This document shows, piece by piece, positions 9,312 to 18,966 of a DNA stretch of 64,000 bases (within the stretch, counting starts at the first letter, position 1; the number at the start of each line of letters is the position of its first letter). The notes beneath the pieces are model-generated. The model made no database searches. It was not told where the DNA came from and was given only the letters and a program-made list of their open reading frames with translations. The DNA comes from Gallionellaceae bacterium (GTDB lineage Bacteria > Pseudomonadota > Gammaproteobacteria > Burkholderiales > Thiobacillaceae): assembly GCA_028714875.1 (NCBI GenBank), contig JAQTLN010000006.1:123539-187538 (forward strand). The letters are read 5' to 3'. A program made the position numbers and the translations under genes.

Positions 9312-9339
9312 GTATAGGCGGCACTCGAAACGCCTATAC
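9312..9339. promoter_or_regulatory. Perfect 9-bp inverted repeat between divergent genes
   Basis: gtataggcg at 9312-9320 and its reverse complement at 9331-9339 are separated by 10 bases. It lies between the divergent metalloprotease-like gene and map. Position and symmetry fit an operator for a dimeric regulator or a leader hairpin of map; no regulator is identified. Confidence 0.45.
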
Positions 9340-9413
9340 CCACACGGCCACCCGCCTTTACTTTCCCCGGTTCGGCTCCTATTCTGCCCTCCCTTTTTTG
9401 TCTGGCGACAGCC

Positions 9414-10220
9414 ATGTCCATCACCATCAAGACCCCGGAAGAAATCGAAAAAATGCGCGTCGCGGGGCGATTGACCGCGGAGGTGCTCGACTACATCAAA
9501 CCTTTCGTCATTCCTGGCGTCACCACCGATGAACTGGACAAGCTTTGCCACGACCTGATGGTCGACGTACAGAACAGCATCCCGGCACCGCTCAACTACG
9601 CGCCGCCCGGCCACAAGCCCTACCCCAAGTCGATCTGCTCCTCGATCAACCATCAGGTCTGCCACGGCGTGCCCAGCCCGGACAAGAAACTGAAGAACGG
9701 CGATGTGGTGAATCTGGACATCACCGTCATCAAGGACGGCTGGCATGGCGACAGCTCGCGCATGTTCTTTGTCGGCGAGCCCGGCATCATGGCGCGCCGG
9801 ATCACGGAAATTACCTACGAATGCATGTGGAAGGGCATCGCCGCCGTGCGCCCCGGAGTGCACCTGGGCGTGGTGGGCGCGGCCATCCAGAAATACGCCG
9901 AAGCCAAGGGCTACTCGGTGGTGCGCGAATTCTGCGGCCACGGCATCGGTCGCGGTTTTCACGAGGAGCCGCAGGTGCTGCACTACGGCAAGGCCACGGA
10001 AGGCCCGATCCTGGAACCCGGCATGACCTTCACCATCGAACCCATGATCAACGCCGGCAAGCGTGACATCCGCGTCTTGGGCGATGGCTGGACCGTGGTG
10101 ACCAAGGACCACTCGCTCTCCGCGCAGTGGGAACACACCATCCTGGTGACCCAAACCGGTTACGAAGTGCTGACGCTTTCCGCCGAATGCCCGCCGCCGC
10201 CGGCATTCATTACCGGGTAG
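9414..10220 (+). CDS. map: Type I methionine aminopeptidase
   Basis: It removes the initiator methionine from new proteins. All five metal ligands of the family are visible: Asp102 (LDITV), Asp113 (HGDSS), His176 (GHGIGR), Glu209 (TIEPM) and Glu240 (QWEHT), together with His84 (CHGVP). The length of 268 aa is normal for the type I bacterial enzyme; the short proline-rich tail CPPPP before the end is unusual but harmless. It heads a long co-directional block and is followed after two bases by glnD, as in many betaproteobacteria, where map usually lies beside rpsB. Confidence 0.97.
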   Translation: MSITIKTPEEIEKMRVAGRLTAEVLDYIKPFVIPGVTTDELDKLCHDLMVDVQNSIPAPLNYAPPGHKPYPKSICSSINHQVCHGVPSPDKKLKNGDVVNLDITVIKDGWHGDSSRMFFVGEPGIMARRITEITYECMWKGIAAVRPGVHLGVVGAAIQKYAEAKGYSVVREFCGHGIGRGFHEEPQVLHYGKATEGPILEPGMTFTIEPMINAGKRDIRVLGDGWTVVTKDHSLSAQWEHTILVTQTGYEVLTLSAECPPPPAFITG

Positions 10221-10222
10221 CC

Positions 10223-12805
10223 ATGGCTGAAGCAATGCCCGTCCCCAATGCAAGTACCTGGCGCGCGACCCTCAAGGAAGGCCGCGCCGCGGTATTCGAG
10301 GCGTACCTGGCGCTACCACGCGCGCACGTCCTGCTCAGCGACCTCACCCACCTGACCGATCAGGTGTTGCGCGATATCTGGCAAGCGCATGATCTGCCGG
10401 AGCGTGCCACGCTGGTGGCGGTAGGTGGCTATGGCCGCGGCGAGATGTATCCGCAATCCGATGTCGATGTCCTGATCCTGTTCGACGACGCGTTGCCGGA
10501 CGCGGAACACGTCCGCTTCGAGCCCCTGATCGGCCTGTTCTGGGATGTCGGCCTGCCCATTGGCCACAGCGTGCGGCGGCTTTCCGAATGCCTGAGCGAA
10601 TCGGCGGGCGACATCACCATCCAGACCAATCTGCTGGAAGCGCGCCACCTCGCCGGCGACCCGGAGCTGTTCCAGCTCATGCGGGAGGGCCTGGCGGCAC
10701 AGATGGACCCGGTTGTCTTCTACCAGGCCAAGGCGCTGGAACAGAAGGCTCGCCACGGCCGCCATGCCGACGTGGCCTTGTTGCTGGAGCCCAATCTCAA
10801 GGAAAGCCCCGGTGGGCTACGCGACATCCAGACCCTGTTCTGGGTCTGTCGCGCGGCGGGGCTGACCCAGGGAGAGGGGCATCGGCTCAAAGACCTGGTA
10901 GGCACCGGCCTCTTGTGCGAAGCGGAGGCGCGCGCGCTGCGCGCCGACTATGCCTTGCTCGCGAATCTGCGAATCCGCCTCCATCTCGCCATCAACCGGC
11001 GCGAGGACCGGATGCTCTACGAGTTCCAGGAACGCATCGCCGCCGCCATGGGCATCGCTAATGACGCATCGCGCCGTGCCTCGGAACGCATGATGCAGCG
11101 CTATTACCGCGCCTCCCGCAGAGTCAGCCTGATCAACAACCTGGTGATGGGTGAACTGCGCGACCGTCTGCACACCCCGCCCGCCCCACGCGAACTACCG
11201 GGGCAGACCGGCTTTCGCGCGGTCGGCAACCTGCTCGACGCCGAGGAAGACCAGTTCGCGCGCGACCCTGACAGCCTGCTGGAAGCCTTTCTGGTGCTGT
11301 CACGCGAGCACACCCTGGTCGGTTGCACGCCGCGCCTGTTGCGCGCGCTGTCACGCGCCGGTCGCCGCATCAACGCCGATTTCCGCCACGATCCCGGCAA
11401 CCATGCCCGTTTTCTCGAACTGCTGCGTGAACCACATGGAGTCAGCACGGCGCTCAGGTTGATGCACCGACTCGGCATCCTCGGCCGCTACATTCCCCTG
11501 TTCGGGCGCATCACCGGGCAGATGCAGCATGACCAGTTCCACATCTACCCGGTGGACGAACACACCCTGATGGTGCTGCGCAACCTGCGCCGCTTGGCGC
11601 TCAACGAGTTTGCCCACGAATTCCCCCTCGCCCACCGCCTGATGAGCGCCTGCCAGCGCCCCGATCTGCTCTATCTCGCCGCGCTGTTCCACGATATCGC
11701 CAAGGGGCGCGGTGGCGACCACTCCGCGCTGGGCGCGCAAGATGCGCGTCGCTTCTGCCTTTCCCAGGGTTTGCCGGTGGAAGATGCCGATCTGGTCGCC
11801 TGGCTGGTGGCGGAACATCTCATGCTGTCGCAGACCGCGCAGAAACAGGACCTCTCCGACCCCGACGTGATCCGCGCCTTCGCGGCGCGCTGCGGCGACG
11901 TCAAACATCTCACCGCGCTTTATCTGCTGACGATCTCCGACATCCGCGGCACTAGCCCGAAAGTCTGGAATGCCTGGAAGGACAAACTCACCCGCGAACT
12001 GTATCTGGCCGCCCGCCGCGTGCTCGAAGGGGGTGCCCCGCAAATCGACAGCGTCGAGGAGAAGAAGGAACTGGCGCGCGCGCAACTGCGGCTCTACGGC
12101 TACCCGAACGAGGCCGAAGCGGCGTTCTGGAAACGCCTGGACGATGTCTACTTTCTGCGCCAGGACGCGCGCGATATCGCCTGGCAGACCCGCCGCCTGC
12201 TGCCTCTGCTCAATCGACAAAAATTGATCGTGAGCGCCCGCCTGGCGCCGGTCGGTGAAGGCGTAGAAGTTTTGGTCTACGCGCCCGATGAAGAGGCCCT
12301 GTTCGCGCGCATCTGCGCCTTTTTCGCGCGCCTGGGCTACAGCATCCTCGCTTCCGGCATCCACACCACCAGTGACGGCCAGGCCCTCGATACTTTCTAC
12401 GCGCTCGATCCAGAACATCCTCAGGTCGCCTACCGCGATTTCCTGAATTACATCGAACACGAGTTGACCGCCGATCTAGCGGCACACCAGCCTCTGGGGC
12501 CGCCCCTGATGGGGCGCCTCGCGCGCCGCCTCAAGGCCTTCCCCCTGGAACCGGAAATCAGCCTCACCCCCAGTGACAACCGCCGCGACTACCTCCTCAC
12601 CTTCACCGCCGGCGATCGACCGGGTCTGCTCGCCCAGGTCGCCCGCGTCCTCACCGACCACCGCGCCAGCGTCATCACCGCCCGCATCAGCACCCTCGGT
12701 CAGCGCGCCGAAGACGTTTTCGTCCTGGAAGGCGAAGCCCTGGAAAAAACGGGAAAACGTCTGGCCCTGGAAAAAGCCCTGCTGGATGTATTGAAAGTCC
12801 AGTAA
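10223..12805 (+). CDS. glnD: Bifunctional PII uridylyltransferase / uridylyl-removing enzyme GlnD
   Basis: This is the nitrogen sensor: it uridylylates PII proteins when glutamine is low and removes the groups when it is high. The nucleotidyltransferase motif GGYGRGEMYPQSDVD is at residues 68-82 with acidic residues Asp80 and Asp82. The HD hydrolase domain has LFHDIAKG with His490-Asp491, and two ACT glutamine-binding domains fill the last 170 or so residues. I chose ATG 10223 (860 aa), two bases after map; an earlier in-frame start at 10127 would lie inside map. Confidence 0.97.
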   Translation: MAEAMPVPNASTWRATLKEGRAAVFEAYLALPRAHVLLSDLTHLTDQVLRDIWQAHDLPERATLVAVGGYGRGEMYPQSDVDVLILFDDALPDAEHVRFEPLIGLFWDVGLPIGHSVRRLSECLSESAGDITIQTNLLEARHLAGDPELFQLMREGLAAQMDPVVFYQAKALEQKARHGRHADVALLLEPNLKESPGGLRDIQTLFWVCRAAGLTQGEGHRLKDLVGTGLLCEAEARALRADYALLANLRIRLHLAINRREDRMLYEFQERIAAAMGIANDASRRASERMMQRYYRASRRVSLINNLVMGELRDRLHTPPAPRELPGQTGFRAVGNLLDAEEDQFARDPDSLLEAFLVLSREHTLVGCTPRLLRALSRAGRRINADFRHDPGNHARFLELLREPHGVSTALRLMHRLGILGRYIPLFGRITGQMQHDQFHIYPVDEHTLMVLRNLRRLALNEFAHEFPLAHRLMSACQRPDLLYLAALFHDIAKGRGGDHSALGAQDARRFCLSQGLPVEDADLVAWLVAEHLMLSQTAQKQDLSDPDVIRAFAARCGDVKHLTALYLLTISDIRGTSPKVWNAWKDKLTRELYLAARRVLEGGAPQIDSVEEKKELARAQLRLYGYPNEAEAAFWKRLDDVYFLRQDARDIAWQTRRLLPLLNRQKLIVSARLAPVGEGVEVLVYAPDEEALFARICAFFARLGYSILASGIHTTSDGQALDTFYALDPEHPQVAYRDFLNYIEHELTADLAAHQPLGPPLMGRLARRLKAFPLEPEISLTPSDNRRDYLLTFTAGDRPGLLAQVARVLTDHRASVITARISTLGQRAEDVFVLEGEALEKTGKRLALEKALLDVLKVQ

Positions 12806-12820
12806 CGCCGGCCATTCGGC

Positions 12821-12850
12821 TTGCCCCAGATTGGCCCGCGCTGCTAGAAT
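12821..12850 (+). promoter_or_regulatory. Promoter of the rpsB-tsf transcript
   Basis: TTGCCC at 12821-12826 and TAGAAT at 12845-12850 are spaced by 18 bases, a reasonable sigma-70 promoter placed just after glnD. Transcription would start near 12857 and give an rpsB leader of about 130 bases. Confidence 0.65.
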
Positions 12851-12911
12851 GCGCGCCGCTTAACGCTGGGAAACCAGGCATCCGCCTGACTCAGCCGCGG
12901 CGAAATCCACA

Positions 12912-12973
12912 CATCCACTCGCGTTAAGGTGCCCTTCACAGGGTTCGTCAGTGGATGGAGGCCCAACCTTAAC
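12912..12973 (+). promoter_or_regulatory. rpsB leader with pseudoknot potential (candidate S2 autoregulatory element)
   Basis: Stem 1 pairs 12912-12919 with 12950-12957 (8 bp, perfect). Within its loop, CCCT 12932-12935 pairs with AGGG 12940-12943. The loop segment 12923-12930 is also perfectly complementary (8 bp) to 12966-12973, which lies outside stem 1, so the two helices form an H-type pseudoknot ending one base before the AAGGAG ribosome site at 12975-12980. Ribosomal protein S2 represses its own mRNA in Escherichia coli; that this leader does the same is inference. Confidence 0.55.
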
Positions 12974-12985
12974 CAAGGAGTAGTC

Positions 12986-13726
12986 ATGTCCGTTACCATG
13001 CGTCAAATGCTTGAGGCCGGTGTTCACTTCGGCCACCAAACCCGTTACTGGAACCCGAAGATGGCGCCGTACATCTTCGGTCACCGCAACAAGATCCACA
13101 TCATCAACCTGGAAAAGACGCTGCCGCTATTCAACGACGCGGCCACCTTCGCGCGTCGCCTGATCTCCAACAAGGGTTCCATCCTGTTCGTCGGCACCAA
13201 GCGCCAGGCGCGCGAGATCATGGCCGAGGAAGCCACCCGCTGCGGCATGCCCTATATCTCCCACCGCTGGCTGGGCGGCATGCTGACCAACTTCAAGACG
13301 GTCAAGCAGTCGGTCAAGCGCATGAAGGATATGGAAGCGCAGTTGAGCGAAGGCACCCTGTCCAAGAAGGAAGCGCTGCGTATTCAACGCGAATTCAACA
13401 AGCTGGTGCAAAGCCTGGGCGGCATCCGGGATATGGAGCGCCTGCCGGACGCCCTGTTCGTGGTCGACGTCGGCTACCAGAAAATCGCCATCACCGAAGC
13501 CGCCAAATTGGGTATTCCCGTGATCGGCGTGGTCGATACCAACAACAGCCCGGCGGACGTGAATTACGTCATCCCCGGCAACGACGACTCCAACCGCGCC
13601 ATCCGTCTGTATGCCCGTGGCCTGGCCGACGCGATCCTGGAAGGCAAGACCCAGGTCATCGAGGAAATGGTCGCCGCCGGTGAAGACGAGTACGTCGAAG
13701 TCACGGAAAGCGCCGCCGCCGAGTAA
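12986..13726 (+). CDS. rpsB: 30S ribosomal protein S2
   Basis: A structural protein of the small ribosomal subunit that joins late in assembly and helps place S1. The sequence shows the family opening [20 protein letters not shown] and signatures such as [15 protein letters not shown] and [16 protein letters not shown] 12986 is preceded by a strong AAGGAG and gives 246 aa, the usual size; an upstream in-frame ATG at 12929 falls inside the structured leader. The acidic C-terminus is typical. A terminator-like hairpin separates it from tsf. Confidence 0.98.
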   Translation: MSVTMRQMLEAGVHFGHQTRYWNPKMAPYIFGHRNKIHIINLEKTLPLFNDAATFARRLISNKGSILFVGTKRQAREIMAEEATRCGMPYISHRWLGGMLTNFKTVKQSVKRMKDMEAQLSEGTLSKKEALRIQREFNKLVQSLGGIRDMERLPDALFVVDVGYQKIAITEAAKLGIPVIGVVDTNNSPADVNYVIPGNDDSNRAIRLYARGLADAILEGKTQVIEEMVAAGEDEYVEVTESAAAE

Positions 13727-13794
13727 GCAGACCGGACTGGCGCGCGGTTGTAACGCACCTTCAACCAGCCCGCGCCAGGGCAGCATTTCTCGAG

Positions 13795-13819
13795 ACGCCC
13801 CGGTGATCGGGGCGTTTTT
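13795..13819 (+). terminator. Rho-independent terminator or attenuator between rpsB and tsf
   Basis: An 8-bp stem (13795-13802 with 13808-13815) with a 5-base loop is followed by a run of T. An upstream bulged stem joins 13737-13744 to 13771-13778. Placement between rpsB and tsf suggests partial termination that would lower EF-Ts relative to S2. Confidence 0.75.
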
Positions 13820-13845
13820 CAATACGGAAAACAGGAGTTAGCAAA

Positions 13846-14718
13846 ATGGCGGAAATCACCGCATCCATGGTTAAAGAGCTGCGTGAGCGCACCGATGCCC
13901 CCATGATGGACTGCAAGAAGGCGCTGACCGAAGCGGGCGGCGATATGCAGAAGGGCGAAGAAATCCTGCGCGTGCGCTTCGGCAACAAGGCCGCCAAGAG
14001 CGCCGGCCGCGTCGCCGCCGAAGGCGTCGTCGCCATTAGCATCAGCGCTGACGGCAAGTCCGCCGCGATGGTGGAAGTGAACTGTGAAACCGACTTCGTC
14101 GCCAAGAACGACGACTTCCTGGCGCTGACCAGCGCCCTGGCCGACATGGTGCTGAACCAGAATCCCGCCGATGTCGCCGCGCTGTCCGCCCTGCCCTACG
14201 GCGGCAAGACCGTGGAAGAAACCCGTACCGAGCTGGTCGGCAAGATCGGCGAGAACATGTCCATTCGCCGCTTCGTGCGTCTTGACGGCCAGGGCAAGTT
14301 CGCCAGCTACATTCACGGCAAGAAGATCGGCGTCCTGGTCGACATCGCCGGTGACGAAGCGCTGGCCAAAGACATCGCCATGCACATCGCCGCCTCCAAG
14401 CCCAAGTCGCTCGACGCCTCCGGCGTGTCGCAAGACCTGATCGACACCGAGCGCCGCGTCGCCATCGAGAAGGCCAAGGAAGCCGGCAAGCCGGAAGCCA
14501 TGCTGGAAAAGATCGCGGACGGCACGGTGCAGAAATTCCTGAAGGAAGTGACCCTGTTGTCGCAGCCCTTCGTCAAGGACGACAAACAGACCATCGAACA
14601 GGTGCTGAAGTCCAAAGGCTCGCAGTGCCATGGTTTCAGCATGTTCATCGTCGGCGAAGGCATCGAGAAGAAAGTCACCGACTTCGCCGCCGAAGTGGCC
14701 GCCGCCTCCAAGGTGTGA
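13846..14718 (+). CDS. tsf: Translation elongation factor EF-Ts
   Basis: It is the nucleotide exchange factor that recycles EF-Tu by releasing GDP. The N-terminal UBA-like region opens [20 protein letters not shown], and the core carries the EF-Tu contact motif [11 protein letters not shown] near residues 80-90. The length of 290 aa is typical for proteobacteria. An AGGAG-like site ten bases upstream supports the ATG. It is the second gene of the rpsB-tsf pair and is followed after 26 bases by pyrH. Confidence 0.98.
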   Translation: MAEITASMVKELRERTDAPMMDCKKALTEAGGDMQKGEEILRVRFGNKAAKSAGRVAAEGVVAISISADGKSAAMVEVNCETDFVAKNDDFLALTSALADMVLNQNPADVAALSALPYGGKTVEETRTELVGKIGENMSIRRFVRLDGQGKFASYIHGKKIGVLVDIAGDEALAKDIAMHIAASKPKSLDASGVSQDLIDTERRVAIEKAKEAGKPEAMLEKIADGTVQKFLKEVTLLSQPFVKDDKQTIEQVLKSKGSQCHGFSMFIVGEGIEKKVTDFAAEVAAASKV

Positions 14719-14744
14719 TGGTTCAGCAATACCGGGAGCGTTGA

Positions 14745-15455
14745 ATGGCCGCCTGCAAGCGTATTTTGTTGAAGCTTTCCGGCGAGGCCCTGATGGGGCC
14801 GGATGCCTTTGGCTATCACGCCGACACGATGGCCGGCATGGTTGCCCAGATCAAGGACGTCGTGGATCTGGGTATCCAGGTCGGTATCGTCGTCGGTGGC
14901 GGCAATCTGTTCCGGGGCGCCACGGGCGCGCTTTCCGGCATGGATCGCGCCACCGCCGATAGCATGGGCATGTTGGCCACGGTGATGAACGCGCTGGCCT
15001 TGAAAGACGGCTTGATGGCGGCTGGCGTGGCCGCCCGCGTGCAGACCGCCGTGACCATCGCCCATGTCGGCGAGCCATTCGAGCGCGACAGCGCGGTGCG
15101 GCATCTGGAAGCCGGCCGCGTGGTGATTTTCGGGGGTGGCACCGGCAACCCCTTCTTCACCACCGATACCGCCTCCGCCCTGCGCGGCGCGGAAATCGGC
15201 GCCGACCTGATGCTGAAGGCCACCAAGGTGGATGGCGTCTACAGCGCCGATCCGAAGAAAGACCCCACGGCCACCCGCTACGAGCAACTGACTTTCGACG
15301 AAGCCATCGCGCGCAACCTGGGCGTGCTGGATACCGCCGCCTTCGCGCTCTGCCGCGAGCAGAAACTTCCCCTGTGCGTGTTCAGCATCTTCAAGCCGGG
15401 CGCTCTGCGCCGGGTGGTGCTGGGAGAGGCGGAAGGCACCCGCGTCGTTCTGTAA
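14745..15455 (+). CDS. pyrH: UMP kinase
   Basis: It phosphorylates UMP to UDP in pyrimidine synthesis and is a hexameric enzyme of the amino acid kinase fold. Motifs visible are the N-terminal [11 protein letters not shown], the glycine-rich [10 protein letters not shown] and a late [13 protein letters not shown]. The length of 236 aa matches bacterial PyrH. The position between tsf and frr is the conserved order in most proteobacteria, and the gap to frr is 19 bases, including an AGGAG site. Confidence 0.98.
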   Translation: MAACKRILLKLSGEALMGPDAFGYHADTMAGMVAQIKDVVDLGIQVGIVVGGGNLFRGATGALSGMDRATADSMGMLATVMNALALKDGLMAAGVAARVQTAVTIAHVGEPFERDSAVRHLEAGRVVIFGGGTGNPFFTTDTASALRGAEIGADLMLKATKVDGVYSADPKKDPTATRYEQLTFDEAIARNLGVLDTAAFALCREQKLPLCVFSIFKPGALRRVVLGEAEGTRVVL

Positions 15456-15474
15456 ACAAAGAGGAGACGAGCAC

Positions 15475-16032
15475 ATGATCGCCGACATCAAGAAGTCCGC
15501 CGAGGACAGGATGAAGAAGTCCCTGGAAGCGCTCAAACTGGACTTGATGAAAGTCCGCACCGGGCGCGCCCATACGGGCATCCTGGATCACGTCATGGTC
15601 GATTACTACGGTTCGCCGGTGCCGGTGAACCAGGTCGCCAACGTCAGCCTGATCGACGCCCGCACCATCGGCGTGCAGCCCTATGAAAAGAATATGGCCG
15701 GCAAACTGGAAAAGGCGATTCGCGACTCCGACCTGGGCCTCAACCCGGCCAATATGGGTGAACTGATCCGCGTGCCGATGCCGCCGCTTACCGAGGAACG
15801 CCGTCGCGACCTGATCAAGGTCGTCAAGAACGAGGCGGAAAACGCCCGTGTCGCGGTACGCAACATCCGCCGCGACGCCAATACCCATCTGAAGGATCTG
15901 GTGAAGAACAAAGAGGCCTCGGAAGACGAGGAGCGCCGCGCCATCGACGACATGCAGAAGATGACCGACAAGTACATCGCCGAACTCGACAAGGCGCTCG
16001 CGGAAAAAGAGAAGGATTTGATGGCGGTTTGA
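15475..16032 (+). CDS. frr: Ribosome recycling factor
   Basis: Together with EF-G it splits ribosomes after termination. The 185-aa length and alpha-helical three-helix bundle are typical; the signatures [27 protein letters not shown] and the helix [21 protein letters not shown] are clear. AGAGGAG lies just ahead of the ATG. It ends about 85 bases before uppS, a gap that holds a small dispersed inverted repeat. Confidence 0.98.
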   Translation: MIADIKKSAEDRMKKSLEALKLDLMKVRTGRAHTGILDHVMVDYYGSPVPVNQVANVSLIDARTIGVQPYEKNMAGKLEKAIRDSDLGLNPANMGELIRVPMPPLTEERRRDLIKVVKNEAENARVAVRNIRRDANTHLKDLVKNKEASEDEERRAIDDMQKMTDKYIAELDKALAEKEKDLMAV

Positions 16033-16056
16033 GGGCGAGTAGCTGGTAGCCTGTAG

Positions 16057-16088
16057 GTCGGGTTAGCGGCTGTTTCGCGTAACCCGAC
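16057..16088. repeat. Small dispersed inverted repeat between frr and uppS
   Basis: gtcgggtta at 16057-16065 and taacccgac at 16080-16088 form a 9-bp hairpin. The sequence type, with a GTCGGGTTA arm and GCG-containing loop, is a common intergenic repeat in proteobacteria. It lies within an otherwise co-directional gene run and may tune mRNA stability. Confidence 0.7.
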
Positions 16089-16116
16089 GCTGTGTTACCG
16101 GCCACCCACTCCCATC

Positions 16117-16866
16117 ATGATCAAACGCTTCTTCAGCAGCACAACCGAAATTCCCCAGGCAGCCGCGGTTCCGCGCCATGTCGCCATCATCATGGATGGC
16201 AATGGCCGCTGGGCGAAGAAACGTTTGCTTCCTCGTGTCGCCGGCCATGCCCAGGGCGTCGAACGGGTGCGCGACATGGTGCAGGCCTGCATCGAACGGG
16301 GCGTCGAATACCTGACCCTGTTCGCCTTCAGCTCGGAAAACTGGCGTCGCCCGGAGGACGAAGTCTCCCGCCTGATGGAACTGTTCGTCATGGCCCTGGA
16401 GCGGGAAGTCGGAAAAATGCACCGCAATGGCGTCTGTCTGAAGGTGGTCGGCGATCTTTCCCGCTTCGACCAGCGTCTCCGCGACCTGATTACCCAGGGG
16501 GAACAGAAGACGGCGAGCAATACACGTCTCACGCTCACCGTCTGCGCCAATTACGGCGGCCGCTGGGACATTCTCAACGCCGCCAACAACTGGCTGCGCG
16601 ACAACCCTGGCGGCGAACTGAGCGAGGACGCGCTGGCCCCCTACCTCTCGATGCCCTACGCCCCCGAGCCCGACCTGTTCATCCGCACCGGCGGCGAGCA
16701 GCGCATCAGCAACTTCCTGCTCTGGCAACTGGCCTACAGCGAGTTGTATTTCACCGAGACCCTGTGGCCGGATTTCGATGCCAAGGCGCTCGATCTGGCC
16801 ATCGCCTCCTATCAAAAACGTGAGCGCCGCTTTGGCCGTACCAGCGAACAACTCCTCGAACGTTAA
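16117..16866 (+). CDS. uppS: Undecaprenyl diphosphate synthase
   Basis: It adds isoprene units with cis geometry to make the C55 carrier used in peptidoglycan and O-antigen synthesis. The signature [16 protein letters not shown] holds catalytic Asp27, and [11 protein letters not shown] and [19 protein letters not shown] are further family motifs. The length of 249 aa is normal. The downstream cdsA reading frame overlaps its 3' end, a usual arrangement in this cluster. Confidence 0.98.
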   Translation: MIKRFFSSTTEIPQAAAVPRHVAIIMDGNGRWAKKRLLPRVAGHAQGVERVRDMVQACIERGVEYLTLFAFSSENWRRPEDEVSRLMELFVMALEREVGKMHRNGVCLKVVGDLSRFDQRLRDLITQGEQKTASNTRLTLTVCANYGGRWDILNAANNWLRDNPGGELSEDALAPYLSMPYAPEPDLFIRTGGEQRISNFLLWQLAYSELYFTETLWPDFDAKALDLAIASYQKRERRFGRTSEQLLER

Positions 16867-17647
16867 GACGCGGGTATTGACGGCGGTTCCGCTGATCAGC
16901 GGATTCCTGCTCGCGCTCTATCTGGCGCCCGCCTGGCTCTGGGCCGGGTTGATGGCCCTCATCCTCACCGAGGCGGGACGTGAGTGGGCTGGCCTGGCCA
17001 AACTCGGCCGTGCCGCCAGCCTGGCCTATGCACTCCTGCTCGGCCTCTCCGGCGCCGCCTTGGCCGTTTACGGCACGGCTTCTCTCCTGCCCTATTACCT
17101 GGCCGTGGCTTTCTGGCTGGTTTCCACCTTGCTGCTCGCCAAAGGTATCTCCCTTCGCAACCCTCTGGTCTTGCTGCCGCTGGGCATCCTGATCTTGCTG
17201 CCGACCTATCTGGCCATACTCGCGCTGCGCCAGGAAAGCCCGGATTTATTGCTAGTTGTCGTCGGGCTGGTCGTGATAGCAGACAGCGCCGCCTATTTTT
17301 CCGGGCGACGCTTCGGCAAGCACAAACTGGCGCCCAGCATCAGCCCCGGCAAAACCTGGGAAGGGGCGATCGGCGCCTGGATCGCCATCACGATCTATGC
17401 GCTCGCCATCCATTTTCTCGATACGGATAGTTGCGGCCTGGCCTGTTTGCCCCAGGTTCTGGGGGCGTACTGGACCCTGTTCGTGCTCTCCGTGCTGGGT
17501 GACCTGTTTGAAAGCGCGCTCAAACGCCAGGCCGGCATCAAGGACAGTGGCGTGCTCCTGCCCGGCCATGGCGGCGTGCTCGATCGTATCGACAGTCTGA
17601 CCGCGGTGCTGCCCGCCGCGGCCTTGTTCTGGATGTGGCTGAAATGA
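16820..17647 (+). CDS. cdsA: Phosphatidate cytidylyltransferase
   Basis: An inner-membrane enzyme that makes CDP-diacylglycerol, the common precursor of bacterial phospholipids. It has several hydrophobic segments, and the C-terminal part has the family signature region [18 protein letters not shown] followed by [13 protein letters not shown]. The start is uncertain: the conserved KTRVLTA opening begins at 16865 and has no start codon directly before it. In-frame choices are GTG 16820, TTG 16832 and TTG 16877, none with a strong ribosome site; ATG 16778 would extend far into uppS. GTG 16820 is given. The stop overlaps dxr. Confidence 0.9.
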   Translation: MSAALAVPANNSSNVKTRVLTAVPLISGFLLALYLAPAWLWAGLMALILTEAGREWAGLAKLGRAASLAYALLLGLSGAALAVYGTASLLPYYLAVAFWLVSTLLLAKGISLRNPLVLLPLGILILLPTYLAILALRQESPDLLLVVVGLVVIADSAAYFSGRRFGKHKLAPSISPGKTWEGAIGAWIAITIYALAIHFLDTDSCGLACLPQVLGAYWTLFVLSVLGDLFESALKRQAGIKDSGVLLPGHGGVLDRIDSLTAVLPAAALFWMWLK

Positions 17648-18813
17648 AGAACCTGACCATCCTCGGCGCCACCGGCACCATCGGCGTCAATACCCTCGAT
17701 GTGGTCGCCCGCCATCCGGACAAATTCCGGGTCGTGGCCCTCACCGGCCAGAACCAGATCGACAAACTCGCCGCGCAATGCCGCCAGTTCCAGCCGCGCT
17801 ATGCCGTGGTGCTGGATGCCGACAAGGCCAGCGCGCTGAAAGCCCTGCTCGCGGGCACGCAAACTGAAGTGCTGCTGGGCATGGAAGCCCTGGAGTTCGT
17901 CTCCGCCCTGCCGGAAGTCGACAGCGTGATGGCCGCCATCGTCGGCGCCGCCGGCCTGCTGCCCGCCCTGGCCGCCGCCCGCGCCGGCAAACAGGTGCTG
18001 CTGGCGAACAAGGAAACCCTGGTCATGGCCGGGCGGTTCTTCATGGAAGCGGTGCGGCAACATGGCGCCACCCTGCTGCCGATCGACTCCGAACACAACG
18101 CCGTTTTCCAGTCGTTGCCGGCGGGCTACGACGGCAACCTGGTCAAGCACGGCGTGCGCCGCATCCTGCTCACCGCCTCGGGTGGGCCGTTCCGCACTCG
18201 CGCGGTGGAGACGCTAAAAGACGTGACGCCGGAAGAAGCGGTGGCGCACCCCAATTGGGTGATGGGCAAGAAGATCTCGGTCGATTCCGCCAGCATGATG
18301 AACAAGGGCCTCGAAGTCATCGAGGCACGCTGGCTATTCAATGCCCGCCCCGATCAGATCGAAGTGGTGATCCACCCGCAAAGCATCGTCCACAGCATGG
18401 TGGAATATCTCGATGGCTCGGTGCTGGCGCAGCTTTCCAACCCGGACATGCGCACTCCCATCGCGCATTCCCTGGCTTATCCGGAACGCGTGGAAGCGGG
18501 CGTGAACTGGCTGGATCTGGCGAAGATCGGCCAACTCACCTTCGAGGCGCCCGACTTTGCCCGCTTCCCCTGCCTGAAACTCGCCTATCAGGCGCTGGCC
18601 GCTGGCGCTGCGGCGCCTGCCGTGCTCAACGCCGCCAACGAAGTGGCGGTCGCCGCCTTCCTGGACCGGCGCATCCCCTACCTGGGTATTGCCGCCAACC
18701 TGGAAGCCGTGCTCGGCCGCCTCACCGGCCTGCCCGCCGAATCCCTGGAAGACCTGATGGCGGCCGATGCCGCCGCGCGCAGAGAAGCCGAATCCCTGAT
18801 CAGGCATGGCTAA
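17644..18813 (+). CDS. dxr: 1-deoxy-D-xylulose 5-phosphate reductoisomerase
   Basis: The committed step of the MEP isoprenoid pathway, converting DXP to MEP with NADPH. The NADPH-binding GATGTIG is at residues 8-14, [10 protein letters not shown] and the metal-binding region [14 protein letters not shown] are clear, and the C-terminal helices carry [13 protein letters not shown] 17644 overlaps the cdsA stop (ATGA) and gives 389 aa, the expected size. Its product feeds the undecaprenyl chain made by the UppS gene two positions upstream. Confidence 0.98.
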   Translation: MKNLTILGATGTIGVNTLDVVARHPDKFRVVALTGQNQIDKLAAQCRQFQPRYAVVLDADKASALKALLAGTQTEVLLGMEALEFVSALPEVDSVMAAIVGAAGLLPALAAARAGKQVLLANKETLVMAGRFFMEAVRQHGATLLPIDSEHNAVFQSLPAGYDGNLVKHGVRRILLTASGGPFRTRAVETLKDVTPEEAVAHPNWVMGKKISVDSASMMNKGLEVIEARWLFNARPDQIEVVIHPQSIVHSMVEYLDGSVLAQLSNPDMRTPIAHSLAYPERVEAGVNWLDLAKIGQLTFEAPDFARFPCLKLAYQALAAGAAAPAVLNAANEVAVAAFLDRRIPYLGIAANLEAVLGRLTGLPAESLEDLMAADAAARREAESLIRHG

Positions 18814-18854
18814 GGTCTCGGAGATGGCGAGCGCTTTTCCCGCATCCGGCGTTA

Positions 18855-18934
18855 CGTGCAGGCGAAGACGCCTGCGCTACAACCTCAGCCAGCTAACCGC
18901 CGCTCCATGTAGCGCAGGCGTCCTCGCCTGCACG
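18855..18934. repeat. Long inverted repeat between dxr and rseP
   Basis: Arms 18855-18881 and 18908-18934 are reverse complements over 27 bases with one mismatch, with a 26-base spacer. A shorter hairpin (cgggct...agcccg) follows to 18951. It is a dispersed-type palindrome of the GCAGGCG...CGCCTGC kind, placed inside a co-directional gene run, so it may act as a partial terminator or RNA-stability element. Confidence 0.8.
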
Positions 18935-18966
18935 CGGGCTGCAAGCCCGCTTTCCGGCATGGCCCC

